From Aureibaculum marinum (GTDB lineage: Bacteria; Bacteroidota; Bacteroidia; Flavobacteriales; Flavobacteriaceae), in assembly GCF_003813905.1 (NCBI RefSeq), contig NZ_RPFJ01000008.1, forward strand, positions 48,275 through 112,274: a stretch of DNA of 64,000 bases. The letters run 5' to 3'. Shown here in pieces: positions 25,816-34,598 of the stretch (position 1 is the stretch's first letter; each line of letters starts with the position of its first letter). The position numbers and the translations under genes were made by a program. The notes under the pieces were generated by a model, which was given only the letters and a program-made list of their open reading frames with translations, did not search any database and was not told the DNA's origin.

Positions 25816-27789
25816 TTAATAGTCAATAAGTTCGTTTATTTCTTTAGCTAATCTATTTTTACCTAAATATTGTTTTTCTAGATTAGGTTCAAAAGGTATT
25901 GGTGTTTCTATGCTTGCTACACGTTTTACTGGAGCGTCTAAATATTCAAAACAATTTTCGTGAATTAAAGATGAAATATCACTTGCTATTCCTCCAAATA
26001 AAGAGTCTTCTTGTATAACAATAACTTTTCCTGTTTTTTTAACAGAGCTATATATAGTGTCAGTATCTAAAGGTAGTAGAGTGCGAAGATCTATTACATC
26101 GGCCGAGATTGTTGAGTTTTCTTCTAAAAATTCTAAAACCCAATGTAGTGCATATCCGAATGAAATAATAGTAAGGTTATTTCCTTTGTTTAGTAATTTT
26201 GCTTTTCCTAATGGGAGGGTATAGTAATCTTCAGGGACATCTTGACGAATGCTTCTATATAATGCTTTATGTTCAAAAAATAAAACAGGATTTGGGTCTT
26301 CAATGGCAGTGGTTAAAAGTCCTTTAGCATCATATGGAAATGCAGGATAAACTACTTTTAATCCAGGGGTTTTGGTAAACCATGCTTCATTGGTTTGGCT
26401 ATGGAAAGGGCCTGCACCAACACCAGCACCGCATGGCATCCGAATAACTACATCGGCATTCTGATTCCATCTGTAATTTGATTTTGCTAATAAATTTACA
26501 ATAGGATTAAACCCAGAACTTACAAAATCAGCAAATTGCATTTCTACAACAGATTTAAATCCATTTACAGATAATCCATAGGCTGTAGAAATAATAGCAG
26601 ATTCGCATATTGGGGTGTTTCTTATACGTTCTTTACCAAATGTATCTACAAGACCTTCTGTAATTTTAAAAACACCACCATATTCTGCTATATCTTGACC
26701 CATAATTACCAAGTTACTGTGATGCTGCATAGCCAATCTTAATCCGTCTGAAATAGCATCTACAAATCGAATGTTTTTTGTTTTTTTTGTTGATTTAATT
26801 TCTTTATAATCAAAATATTGATAAACATCACTTAACTCTTTTTCTGTGTTTGGAGTAATTGGATTTTCGTTGAAAGCTAACTCTAAATTATCACTGATTT
26901 TATTTATAATTTTAGTTTTTAGTTCTACTTCTTTTTCTTCTGTTAAAATACCAGTGTTTTTAAGAAAAGCTTGGAAATTCTCTATAGGGTCTTTTGTGGC
27001 CCATTCTTCAAGTAGTTCTTTGGGGACATATTTAGTGCCACTAGCCTCTTCGTGACCACGCATTCTAAAAGTCATAAATTCTATAAATACAGGTCTTGGG
27101 TTTTTCCGAACGCTTTTAGCTATATCAGCAATTTTTTCATATACCTCAATTATGTTGTTACCATCGATTATATGGCTTTCCATGGCATAACCTTTAGCTC
27201 TATCTGAAAGTTGTTCGCATTTAAATTGCTCACTGCTAGGAGTTGAAAGCCCATAGCCATTGTTTTCAATACAAAACAGTACAGGTAGTTTCCAAACTGA
27301 AGCTACGTTTAAAGCTTCGTGGATATCTCCTTCACTAGTACCACCATCTCCTGTAAAAACAGCACATATTTTATTGTTTTTTTTAAGTAAATTTCCTAAT
27401 GCAATGCCGTCAGCAACGCCAAATTGTGGTCCTAAATGTGAAATCATACCTACTATATTATACTCTTGCGTACCAAAATGAAAACTTCTATCTCTACCTT
27501 TTGTGAATCCATTTGGTTTACCTTGCCATTGAGAAAATAAGCGGTGTAATGGAATTTTTCTAGTAGTAAAAACTCCTAAATTTCGATGCATAGGTAAAAT
27601 GTATTCATCATCTTCTAAGGCTGAAGTTACTCCAACAGCAATTGCTTCTTGACCAATACCGCTAAACCATTTTGATATTTTTCCTTGACGAAGTAAGATT
27701 AGCATTTTTTCTTCAATAAGTCTAGGTAGCAATAGAGCTTCGTATAATTCGATTAGCTTTTTATTAGATAGATTTTTTTTAAAAAACAT
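25816..27789 (-). CDS. 2-oxo acid dehydrogenase E1 component, alpha and beta subunits fused
   Basis: The 657-residue protein joins E1-alpha (about residues 1-320) to E1-beta (about 330-657). The alpha half has the thiamine-pyrophosphate motif GDG...NN (FTGDGGTSEGDIHEAL to ENNGYGLSTP); the beta half begins DAISDGLRLAMQHHSNLVIM and contains GQDIAEYGG. It would decarboxylate branched-chain 2-oxo acids or pyruvate and pass the acyl group to a lipoylated E2. No E2 or E3 gene is adjacent. The fused form is common in Flavobacteriia. An Lrp/AsnC regulator lies directly upstream, which suggests branched-chain amino-acid degradation. Confidence 0.85.
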   Translation of the reverse strand: MFFKKNLSNKKLIELYEALLLPRLIEEKMLILLRQGKISKWFSGIGQEAIAVGVTSALEDDEYILPMHRNLGVFTTRKIPLHRLFSQWQGKPNGFTKGRDRSFHFGTQEYNIVGMISHLGPQFGVADGIALGNLLKKNNKICAVFTGDGGTSEGDIHEALNVASVWKLPVLFCIENNGYGLSTPSSEQFKCEQLSDRAKGYAMESHIIDGNNIIEVYEKIADIAKSVRKNPRPVFIEFMTFRMRGHEEASGTKYVPKELLEEWATKDPIENFQAFLKNTGILTEEKEVELKTKIINKISDNLELAFNENPITPNTEKELSDVYQYFDYKEIKSTKKTKNIRFVDAISDGLRLAMQHHSNLVIMGQDIAEYGGVFKITEGLVDTFGKERIRNTPICESAIISTAYGLSVNGFKSVVEMQFADFVSSGFNPIVNLLAKSNYRWNQNADVVIRMPCGAGVGAGPFHSQTNEAWFTKTPGLKVVYPAFPYDAKGLLTTAIEDPNPVLFFEHKALYRSIRQDVPEDYYTLPLGKAKLLNKGNNLTIISFGYALHWVLEFLEENSTISADVIDLRTLLPLDTDTIYSSVKKTGKVIVIQEDSLFGGIASDISSLIHENCFEYLDAPVKRVASIETPIPFEPNLEKQYLGKNRLAKEINELIDY

Positions 27790-27816
27790 AGTGATTAAGA
27801 AATTAAATAGATAAAA

Positions 27817-27847
27817 AAAACGCTTTCAAATGTATTGAAAGCGTTTT
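27817..27847 (-). terminator. Terminator of the Lrp gene
   Basis: AAAACGCTTTCAA (27817-27829) pairs with TTGAAAGCGTTTT (27835-27847); on the minus strand a T run follows. It separates the Lrp gene from the E1 gene, which therefore needs its own promoter. Confidence 0.75.
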
Positions 27848-27869
27848 ATAAATTAAAATAACTTACCTA

Positions 27870-28355
27870 TTATATTTTATAAGCGTCAAAAATAGCATGC
27901 ATTAAACGTTTTTTATCATTAATAACTTCTTCTAATGAAATAGAGGTTTCTGTTCTTTGTACACCTTTGATGCTATCAATTCTGAATATAATATCTTTAG
28001 CATGTTTGGTGTTTTCAGCTCTTATCTTACAAAAAACAGCAAATTTACCTGTAGTTAGATGTGCAACAGTTACTTCGGGAATTTTTTTCAGCTCTTCAAT
28101 AACAGACTGGGTATAAGAAGACTTTTCAATATATAAACCTATGTAGGCTATAAATGCATAATTCATTTTGTCATAATCGACCGTAAGTGTAGAGCCTTTT
28201 ATAACACCTTCTTCTTCCATTTTTTTTACCCTTACATGAATAGTTCCAGCAGATACTAATAGTTTTTTAGCAATATCTGTAAACGGAGTTCTCGCATTTT
28301 CGATGAGTACATCTAAAATTTGATGATCAATTTCGTCTAGTTTAAATTTTGGCAT
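27870..28355 (-). CDS. Lrp/AsnC-family transcriptional regulator
   Basis: The 161-residue protein has an N-terminal helix-turn-helix (LDEIDHQILDVLIENARTPF, then SAGTIHVRVKKMEEEGVIKG) and a C-terminal RAM ligand-binding domain (GLYIEKSSYTQSVIEELKKI, then VTVAHLTTGKFAVFCKI). These proteins sense amino acids and form octamers. Its neighbours, a fused E1 dehydrogenase and a peptidase, fit amino-acid metabolism. The terminator at 27817-27847 follows. Confidence 0.85.
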   Translation of the reverse strand: MPKFKLDEIDHQILDVLIENARTPFTDIAKKLLVSAGTIHVRVKKMEEEGVIKGSTLTVDYDKMNYAFIAYIGLYIEKSSYTQSVIEELKKIPEVTVAHLTTGKFAVFCKIRAENTKHAKDIIFRIDSIKGVQRTETSISLEEVINDKKRLMHAIFDAYKI

Positions 28356-28422
28356 GTTATTATATTTACATTTAAAGTGCTAATTTCTTAAATTTTATCT
28401 AAAATAACTAAAAAAAAATAAA

Positions 28423-29523
28423 CTAATTATTAAAAAGGTTGATTAGAGATGATTTTGTATTAAATATTTTATAATTTTTATCTATAGTACTATTTGCGTA
28501 ATATTCTGATAGATTGCCAATTATTTCGATAGTGGGTTGAAAAATAATTTTACCATCTTTTAAGGTTTCTTTAAATAAAACTCCAATATCGGTCCTTTTG
28601 TTTTCGTCTTTTATCACTACATTTTTATAAATTACATCTAGATATTTTTTTTCGTTATTTGGAATCTCTAGATAGTCTTCATAGTTTAAAAAATTATTAG
28701 TATTAGCTATAAAATAAACTCCCGTTACAATACTTATAAAATTGTACTTTCTAACTATTTCCCTATCATAATCATCATTGTAATGTCCCGCTTCTATTAA
28801 TATGGTGTTATATCCCATTTTTTGAAAATTATCACCAGTTGCAGTGGGGTAAAATTCGTCTGTGTATCTACCAATTTGTCCTGGTATTAATTCCTTTAAA
28901 TTTTTATACATGAAACTAATAACAGACATGGTTATTTTTCTACCTTCAGTTATTTTTCTGGTTTGTTCTTCGGAAGGGGCTAAAAATGAAATGGTTGCAG
29001 GTTTGTTTCCTACGCTAAAAATTGTACGTTGATCGTGAAGGTTAAAGCAAAATTTTGGATTCTCTTCTTCTAGGATTTTTCGCAAAAGTTTACTTTCTGG
29101 AGCTATAACGTCAATAGCGTCACGATTTAAATCAATATGTTGTGCATTTACACGGGAGTAAACACTTGCTCCGTCAGGGTTTAGCATAGGAATAAATACT
29201 AATGTGCATTGTTTTAGAATGTTTTTAGCTGTTTCATTTTTGTTATTTAGCCATTTAAAAAAATCAAACAATGCTTTTGTTCCAGTACTTTCATTACCGT
29301 GCATTTGTGACCAAAATAGTATTTTAGTAGTTCCTTTTCCAATGCTAATTTTATAAATGGGTTTTCCTGTGTAGGAGTTTCCAATTTTTGTTTTTAAGAA
29401 TGTATTGGGTAAGTTATTTAAAATAGGTTCAATATCTTCTATAGTTATATATCTGCCAAATAATCTATTCTCTTTATGATGAGTAGCCCAAATAAGTAAT
29501 TGATTCAATTCTTCTTTATTCAT
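28423..29523 (-). CDS. M14-family zinc carboxypeptidase-like protein
   Basis: The 366-residue protein without an obvious signal peptide shows the M14 zinc ligands: MHGNE (HxxE, about residues 74-78) and a later His in FNLHDQRTIF (about 165). The substrate-side pattern is NPDGASVYSRVNAQHIDLNR (about 116-135), and a late IEAGHYNDDY (about 241-250) is also present. It would cleave C-terminal residues or amidated amino acids in the cytoplasm. It is divergent from the XRE regulator, with palindromes between. Confidence 0.8.
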   Translation of the reverse strand: MNKEELNQLLIWATHHKENRLFGRYITIEDIEPILNNLPNTFLKTKIGNSYTGKPIYKISIGKGTTKILFWSQMHGNESTGTKALFDFFKWLNNKNETAKNILKQCTLVFIPMLNPDGASVYSRVNAQHIDLNRDAIDVIAPESKLLRKILEEENPKFCFNLHDQRTIFSVGNKPATISFLAPSEEQTRKITEGRKITMSVISFMYKNLKELIPGQIGRYTDEFYPTATGDNFQKMGYNTILIEAGHYNDDYDREIVRKYNFISIVTGVYFIANTNNFLNYEDYLEIPNNEKKYLDVIYKNVVIKDENKRTDIGVLFKETLKDGKIIFQPTIEIIGNLSEYYANSTIDKNYKIFNTKSSLINLFNN

Positions 29524-29544
29524 TTTGCAAATTTAACTAAAGTA

Positions 29545-29564
29545 AAGTTTACAATTGTAAACTT
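29545..29564. promoter_or_regulatory. 20-bp perfect palindrome, probable operator
   Basis: AAGTTTACAATTGTAAACTT is a perfect palindrome 22 bases upstream of the M14 peptidase start. Its core TTTACAATTGTAAA recurs as TTTACATTTGTAAA at 29601-29614 and in a degenerate form at 29740-29753. Confidence 0.6.
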
Positions 29565-29600
29565 AAATTAGGCGTTTGTTGTCTTGCTAGCATGCGTTTA

Positions 29601-29614
29601 TTTACATTTGTAAA
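29601..29614. promoter_or_regulatory. Second operator-like copy
   Basis: TTTACATTTGTAAA has inverted 6-base arms (TTTACA/TGTAAA) as in the palindrome 53 bases away. It also contains TACATTTG, so it may double as a -7 box. Confidence 0.5.
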
Positions 29615-29741
29615 CATTAAAAAATAGGGTTTGATTAAGTCTTTGTTAATCATATTTTTATCAATAATTTATTAAAGTATTAATAAAGATTAATTGTAAG
29701 TTATCTATAATGTTTTTTATGTTTATTAAAAAATAATTATT

Positions 29742-29749
29742 TACATTTG
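29742..29749 (+). promoter_or_regulatory. Promoter -7 box of the XRE gene
   Basis: TACATTTG lies 19 bases before the TTG start of the XRE gene. It sits in a third, imperfect copy of the operator core (29740-29753), consistent with autoregulation. Confidence 0.5.
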
Positions 29750-29768
29750 TTACCTAATAATTTTAGGT

Positions 29769-30140
29769 TTGATAAATAATTTAGAGTTTTCGAAACGATT
29801 GCAGATGGTGATGGATTATTATCAATTGTCTGCCGCTGCTTTTGCTGATAAAATACAAGTGCAACGTTCTAGTATTTCGCATTTACTGTCTGGTAGAAAT
29901 AAACCGAGTTTAGATTTTGTACTTAAAGTTTTAGATAACTTTAAGGATGTAGAATTGTACTGGTTGTTAAATGGTAAGGGTTCTTTTCCTGCTGATAAAA
30001 AAGTTGACTCCTCCTCTAGTGAAAATAATATTTCTTTAGAGGATGTAGAATTTAATAATAACAATAAGCAAAAAGAAATTGAAAGAGTTATTATCTTTTA
30101 TAAAGACGGAAGCTTTAAAGATTATAAAAATGGGCTGTAA
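29769..30140 (+). CDS. XRE-type helix-turn-helix regulator
   Basis: The 123-residue protein uses a probable TTG start (29769): the encoded MINNLEFSKRLQMVMDYY is the normal beginning of this flavobacterial family, and the first in-frame ATG would cut into helix 1. The helix-turn-helix is LSAAAFADKIQVQRSSISH then LLSGRNKPSLDFVLKVL, followed by ELYWLLNGKG and a charged tail. These small XRE proteins are widespread in Bacteroidota; targets are unknown. Operator-like palindromes lie upstream in the gap shared with the M14 peptidase gene. Confidence 0.8.
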   Translation: MINNLEFSKRLQMVMDYYQLSAAAFADKIQVQRSSISHLLSGRNKPSLDFVLKVLDNFKDVELYWLLNGKGSFPADKKVDSSSSENNISLEDVEFNNNNKQKEIERVIIFYKDGSFKDYKNGL

Positions 30141-30232
30141 AAGGTTTGAGTAAAAACAAAAGATTTATTGTTGTGACAGAAGATATGTTTTCTATCTAAT
30201 TGTAGTAAACGTTTTAAATGTTTTTATTAATT

Positions 30233-30268
30233 AAAAAAGCCTCACATTTTAATTTTGTGAGGCTTTTT
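30233..30268. terminator. Bidirectional terminator
   Basis: AAAAAAGCCTCACA pairs with TGTGAGGCTTTTT. It lies between the convergent XRE and M1 peptidase genes and serves both strands. Confidence 0.85.
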
Positions 30269-30292
30269 AATTTATTTTATAATTTTTTTAGG

Positions 30293-32755
30293 TTAATCTA
30301 TCTCAGAAATTCCTTTTTTAACAATGTTAATTAATTCTTCTTTGTTAGTTGAGCTTAACTGTTGCTTTGCTGCTTGAACTTGCTGTAACATTTGTTTTAT
30401 AATGTCGTCTGCACCATATTGTTTGTATTGTTTAGCTTTTGCTACAAAATCATCAACCATAATGGTTGTTGCTTCTAGGTTATCACTGGTTGCAATCCAT
30501 TGAAAAGCTTGACCGTAAATTGCTTGAACTTCAGGGTCTTGATTGAAAAATAAACCGGATATAATTTTGTCGGCAATAAATGGCATTTCTTGTGTTAATC
30601 GTTCTTTTACATAAACTTCTAACAATCCATTCGCCATACCTTTCTTTTCAAGAGGATCGTGAATGGAAATGGCTTTATCTATAGCACTTCTTTTGTCAAT
30701 TTTATAAAGGGCTGCTATGGCATTAGATTTAACAGAGTATGATTTGCTTTCTAATGCATTCTTAAAAATAGACGCATATTTAAAATTACTTAAACCTCCT
30801 AGTACATTAATGGCCTTCGCTCTTACTAATGTTTTTTCGTCAGATGTAGCCAGTTTTTCAACTATTTTTAAAACATTTTTGTCTTTGTTAACGTCTATTT
30901 TATCTAACGCTAGTATTCTTAAACCATAATATTTATCATTTAAGGCTTTGGTTAGAGTTTTGTAAGCTTCTTTATTTTCTTGATCTGTAGCTAGCATTTC
31001 TATAGCATACCTTCTGTCTAAATAATTGGCTTTTTTATTGTTGTATTGATAAATGTAATTGTCGATAGATTTTTCATCTTTAATTTCGGCAACTAATATT
31101 TTATCAGCATCAATATTTATTAATTGAGGCTTGGTATTATACTTGATTGTAAACTTCTCCTCTTTGTTTTTTATGTTGATATTATAGCGATTAACTTTAT
31201 CATTTTCATAAACATCTATATCTAGTGGGAATTCAAAAGTTTTGTCAGTAGTTTGTTTTATTAATACAGTAACTGATTTACCTTCTTCGTTGTAGATATA
31301 GCTAACATTTAATTTGGGGTGTCCAGAATCAAAAAACCATTGATTAAAGAAAGGGTTTAAGTCTTTGCCACTAATTTCCTCTAAAGCAAGTCGTAATTGA
31401 TGAGCTTCGCCAGTCTTATATTTGTTAGTTACTAAATAGTTGTTTAATCCGGCAAAGAAAGCTTTGTCTCCTAAATAATTTCTTAACATATGTAAAATTG
31501 CACCTCCTTTATTGTAAGAAACTGCGTCAAACATGTCTTCTCTGCTACCGTAATGAAAACGAATTAATTTTTTCTTTTCATTACCTCCCATAAAATAACC
31601 CTTTAGATCATCGTATCGGTGAGCGTCGGCATAATCTTTTCCATATTTGTATTCTTGCCAAAGATATTCGCTGTAATTAGCAAAAGATTCATTCATACTT
31701 AGGTTACTCCAGCTTTCTGCTGTAACTAAGTCTCCAAACCAATGATGAAATAACTCATGGGCAATGGTGTTTTCCCAACTGTTTTTGTCTATTAATTGTC
31801 CTGAAGTTTGATTTGCATTTTCAGCATGTATTACAGCTGTTGTATTTTCCATGGCTCCACTTACATAATCTCTACATATAATTTGTGCATATTTTTGCCA
31901 GGGATATTCAACACCAGTTAATTCTGAAAAAAAAGTTAACATTTCTGGAGTGTTTCCAAAAATTTCTTTGGCGTAAGGCTCATAATCTTTTTCAACATAG
32001 TAGTCTACTGCAATATCTTTCCATGTATCTTTTACAATGGCAAAATCTCCAACGGCCATAAAAAATAAATATGGAGCGTGTGGCTTATCAAAATTCCAAT
32101 AATCTGTTCTTGTGCCATCGCCATTATCAGTTTGACTTTCTAATAATCCATTAGATAAGGTTACATATTTGTCTGGTACCGTCATGTATATTTCTTGGGT
32201 AGTTTTTTGATTTGGACTGTCAATTGTAGGAAACCAACAGCTATTAGATTCGGTTTCGCCTTGAGTCCATATTTGGGTAGGTTTGTTAGGGTCGGTATCT
32301 AAAGGATCTATAAAATATAATCCTTTTGCACTAGAAATAGCTTCACTACCTTCTTGTGTTACTTCTTCAGGTCTTGCTGTGTAAGAGATGTATAAGGTGT
32401 ATTCTTCATCTTTTATAAATAAGTTATCTAATTTAATAGTTAGTTGTTTGCCATCATAATCATATTTTAAATCTTTTCCATTTCGGCTTATTTTATGAAT
32501 TAGCATTGCTTTCGCATCTAATGTTACAGTTTGAACTGGGTAAAAATGAGGTTTTAAGGTGATCCAAGCTTCCCCAGACATTTGGCTTTTTTTGTAATCA
32601 AAAGAGACTTTTAATTTAGTGTGAACCAGAGTGTTAACTTTTTCTCTTTCGGCTCTGTAATTTTTTTCTACACTGATAGTGTCTTGTTCGCTTTGGGTAA
32701 ATGCATAATTTATTGACAATAATGTCAATAAAACTAGTAGGGTTAATTTTCTCAT
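30293..32755 (-). CDS. M1-family zinc aminopeptidase, exported
   Basis: The 820-residue protein has a signal peptide (MRKLTLLVLLTLLSINYAFT). The exopeptidase motif GAMEN (VSGAMENTTA) is near residue 302, and the zinc motif HELFH begins at residue 333, followed 18 residues later by the third ligand in NESFANY. The C-terminal part (about 560-820) is helical with HEAT-like repeats. It would trim N-terminal residues from peptides in the periplasm or at the cell surface. It is monocistronic, with a promoter at 32778-32808 and a shared terminator. Confidence 0.9.
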   Translation of the reverse strand: MRKLTLLVLLTLLSINYAFTQSEQDTISVEKNYRAEREKVNTLVHTKLKVSFDYKKSQMSGEAWITLKPHFYPVQTVTLDAKAMLIHKISRNGKDLKYDYDGKQLTIKLDNLFIKDEEYTLYISYTARPEEVTQEGSEAISSAKGLYFIDPLDTDPNKPTQIWTQGETESNSCWFPTIDSPNQKTTQEIYMTVPDKYVTLSNGLLESQTDNGDGTRTDYWNFDKPHAPYLFFMAVGDFAIVKDTWKDIAVDYYVEKDYEPYAKEIFGNTPEMLTFFSELTGVEYPWQKYAQIICRDYVSGAMENTTAVIHAENANQTSGQLIDKNSWENTIAHELFHHWFGDLVTAESWSNLSMNESFANYSEYLWQEYKYGKDYADAHRYDDLKGYFMGGNEKKKLIRFHYGSREDMFDAVSYNKGGAILHMLRNYLGDKAFFAGLNNYLVTNKYKTGEAHQLRLALEEISGKDLNPFFNQWFFDSGHPKLNVSYIYNEEGKSVTVLIKQTTDKTFEFPLDIDVYENDKVNRYNINIKNKEEKFTIKYNTKPQLINIDADKILVAEIKDEKSIDNYIYQYNNKKANYLDRRYAIEMLATDQENKEAYKTLTKALNDKYYGLRILALDKIDVNKDKNVLKIVEKLATSDEKTLVRAKAINVLGGLSNFKYASIFKNALESKSYSVKSNAIAALYKIDKRSAIDKAISIHDPLEKKGMANGLLEVYVKERLTQEMPFIADKIISGLFFNQDPEVQAIYGQAFQWIATSDNLEATTIMVDDFVAKAKQYKQYGADDIIKQMLQQVQAAKQQLSSTNKEELINIVKKGISEID

Positions 32756-32777
32756 TTATAATGTTTTGATTATGGTA

Positions 32778-32808
32778 CAAATATAATCTTTTATAAATAG
32801 TTAATCAA
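32778..32808 (-). promoter_or_regulatory. Promoter of the M1 peptidase gene
   Basis: On the minus strand TTG (32808-32806) is followed after 20 bases by TATATTTG (32785-32778); the ATG is at 32755. Confidence 0.6.
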
Positions 32809-32881
32809 TAAGATTTCTAATGGTGTAAGCTGATTTTTAAAAAGAATGTGATATGTAAATTGCATTTATTTTAAGGGTAAA

Positions 32882-32915
32882 AAAAATCCTAAATATTCTA
32901 ATATTTAGGATTTTT
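32882..32915 (-). terminator. Terminator of the sigma/DUF4252 operon
   Basis: AAAAATCCTAAATAT (32882-32896) pairs with ATATTTAGGATTTTT (32901-32915) around a 4-base loop, and it lies just past the stop of the DUF4252 lipoprotein gene. Confidence 0.8.
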
Positions 32916-32952
32916 AATTGTTTCTCAGAGATATGCTTAACTCCTTTATTTT

Positions 32953-33498
32953 TTAGTTGATGTTTTTAGCTAAATCTTTTAATTCTTTAAAACTGTCTCC
33001 ATCAATATCTCCTATTTCATTTACCATTTTTAGTATTTTTCCAGGCTCCATGTTATCTCCTAAAACTCTTATTAAAGCAAAGCCTTTTGATTTGTCATTT
33101 GCGTAAACTACAAGTTCGTTAAGGCTAGTATCTGATTCACTACCTTCGTATTTGATAACAAAATTTCTTCCTTTGTTTTTAACTCGGATAAGTTCAATGT
33201 ATTTATCAGCTTTTATTATGGTATTTACCTTTTTATTTTCTAAGGCATATTGAGCTTCATTTGCATTATTTTTTACAAAAGCCAAAACATTTAGTTTTTT
33301 TATTGACTCTAAGGCTTTTTTTGCTTCTGGAGAGGCATTTTCTTTTAAAGTAACCAAACTTGCAGGTAGGTCTAAAGATATAAAATTCTCATCATCCTGA
33401 TTGTCAATATAATATTTCTGAAGGGAAGGAGTGCTTGCACAAGAAACTGCTAAAAGCATTACTATAGCAATAGCGAAAAATTTAGTTATAGTTTTCAT
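32953..33498 (-). CDS. DUF4252 lipoprotein
   Basis: The 181-residue protein has an SPII signal (IAIVMLLAVSCAS, Cys at about residue 20) and a DUF4252 domain with LNELVVYANDKSKGFALIRV. DUF4252 proteins in Bacteroidota are envelope proteins encoded with ECF sigma and anti-sigma genes; the role is unknown. It is the last gene of a four-gene operon, 18 bases after the other DUF4252 gene. Confidence 0.75.
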   Translation of the reverse strand: MKTITKFFAIAIVMLLAVSCASTPSLQKYYIDNQDDENFISLDLPASLVTLKENASPEAKKALESIKKLNVLAFVKNNANEAQYALENKKVNTIIKADKYIELIRVKNKGRNFVIKYEGSESDTSLNELVVYANDKSKGFALIRVLGDNMEPGKILKMVNEIGDIDGDSFKELKDLAKNIN

Positions 33499-33516
33499 TT
33501 ATTTATTATTAAATAA

Positions 33517-34059
33517 TTAATTTTTCTTTTTAACATTCTTCAGATGTTCTCCTCCTTGTATGTTCATTTGTTTTGTAAGTTCAGAGATTTTATTTAAATC
33601 TATATCTCCTGTAATAGATACAATTACAGCTTCTGCTTTACGATCAGAACCTCCTAAATCTGCACTAATACCATCTACAAACATAAATAGTTCTTTAACG
33701 TGATCCGCATCCTTACCTTCTCTTATGTATATTTTTACATTTCCTTCTTGGTCTTTAACGCTCATTAATTCAGATAGTTTAGCTGATTTTAAGTAACCCG
33801 ATACTTTAGATTTCATGTCAGCGGCAATTGCTTTATTTTCAGTAGCTAAAACTCTTAAGTTGTTAAGACCTTTAACCAAATCTATATACTCTTTAGCGTC
33901 TTCAGTTTCTCCTGCAACTTTTCCCATTAACTCAAACATTTTTTTATTTACTGTTACTACAGATACATCATCCATATCTGCAAATTTGTCAAAAGTAGAT
34001 TGAGCAAAAATCAATAAAGGTGTAACCATTAGGGTTAAGGCTAAAATTAATGTTCTCAT
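33517..34059 (-). CDS. DUF4252 secreted protein
   Basis: I prefer the ATG at 34059 (MRTLILALTLMVTPLLIFAQ), which gives a clean signal peptide and 180 residues; a frame open to 34143 would add 28 charged residues in front. The mature part is a DUF4252 domain: KFADMDDVSVVTVNKKMFEL, LRVLATENKAIAADMKSK and IVSITGDIDLNKISELT. It is a paralogue of the next gene, but without a lipobox. The operon context with a sigma/anti-sigma pair suggests that this sigma factor controls both. Confidence 0.75.
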   Translation of the reverse strand: MRTLILALTLMVTPLLIFAQSTFDKFADMDDVSVVTVNKKMFELMGKVAGETEDAKEYIDLVKGLNNLRVLATENKAIAADMKSKVSGYLKSAKLSELMSVKDQEGNVKIYIREGKDADHVKELFMFVDGISADLGGSDRKAEAVIVSITGDIDLNKISELTKQMNIQGGEHLKNVKKKN

Positions 34060-34148
34060 TTTATAAGTTGTATTTCTGTTGTTTTTAAATTTTTGATTTT
34101 CATTTTGAAAATTCATCTTTTTAATAATATATAGTGTTTTCATAATTT

Positions 34149-34598
34149 CTATTCGTTTGTTTTAAATACTTTGTTATGTGTGTTTTGAAACTTTTGAAGT
34201 CCTGCAATAGCTACACTTTCTCCTTTGTTTAGATTTTGAGAAATTAGTTGGAAAGCTTCCTGAGTTTCTTTGTAGGCTTTTTCAGCCTCTATACGTTCTG
34301 CATTGGTAATAGCCATCTTTTTTGAATTACTATTAAATGTATAAACGCTTACTAAAAGTAAAACAGCAGCGGCAACTGAAGCCCATTTCCAATGCGGTTT
34401 TTTAGTTTTTAATGGTATGGTCTTGGTAAAACGTTCTGCTCTACTCTCATCAAAATAACTAAACATTGCTTTATACTCAAGCAAATGAACAGGTACTTTG
34501 TTTTGTTGAAAATACTTTTTTAATAATTTTTCTTCTTGTAAAGAAGTTTCAGCATTTTCATATTTTTCTATTAATTTTTCTATGTTACTTAATTCCAT
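34149..34598 (-). CDS. Probable anti-sigma factor, single-pass membrane protein
   Basis: The 149-residue protein has an N-terminal cytoplasmic helical part (MELSNIEKLIEKYENAETSL, with LLKKYFQQNKVPVHLLEYK) and one membrane segment (about residues 71-86, WASVAAAVLLLVSVYTF). A short periplasmic tail follows. It overlaps the ECF sigma gene by 14 bases. This position and topology are those of anti-sigma factors in Bacteroidota; no family domain is certain. Confidence 0.65.
   Translation of the reverse strand: MELSNIEKLIEKYENAETSLQEEKLLKKYFQQNKVPVHLLEYKAMFSYFDESRAERFTKTIPLKTKKPHWKWASVAAAVLLLVSVYTFNSNSKKMAITNAERIEAEKAYKETQEAFQLISQNLNKGESVAIAGLQKFQNTHNKVFKTNE

Noticed and set aside
29769..29807. Shorter ATG start for the XRE regulator
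   Set aside because: The first in-frame ATG would remove the first helix of the helix-turn-helix domain; the TTG start matches the usual beginning of the family and the promoter spacing.
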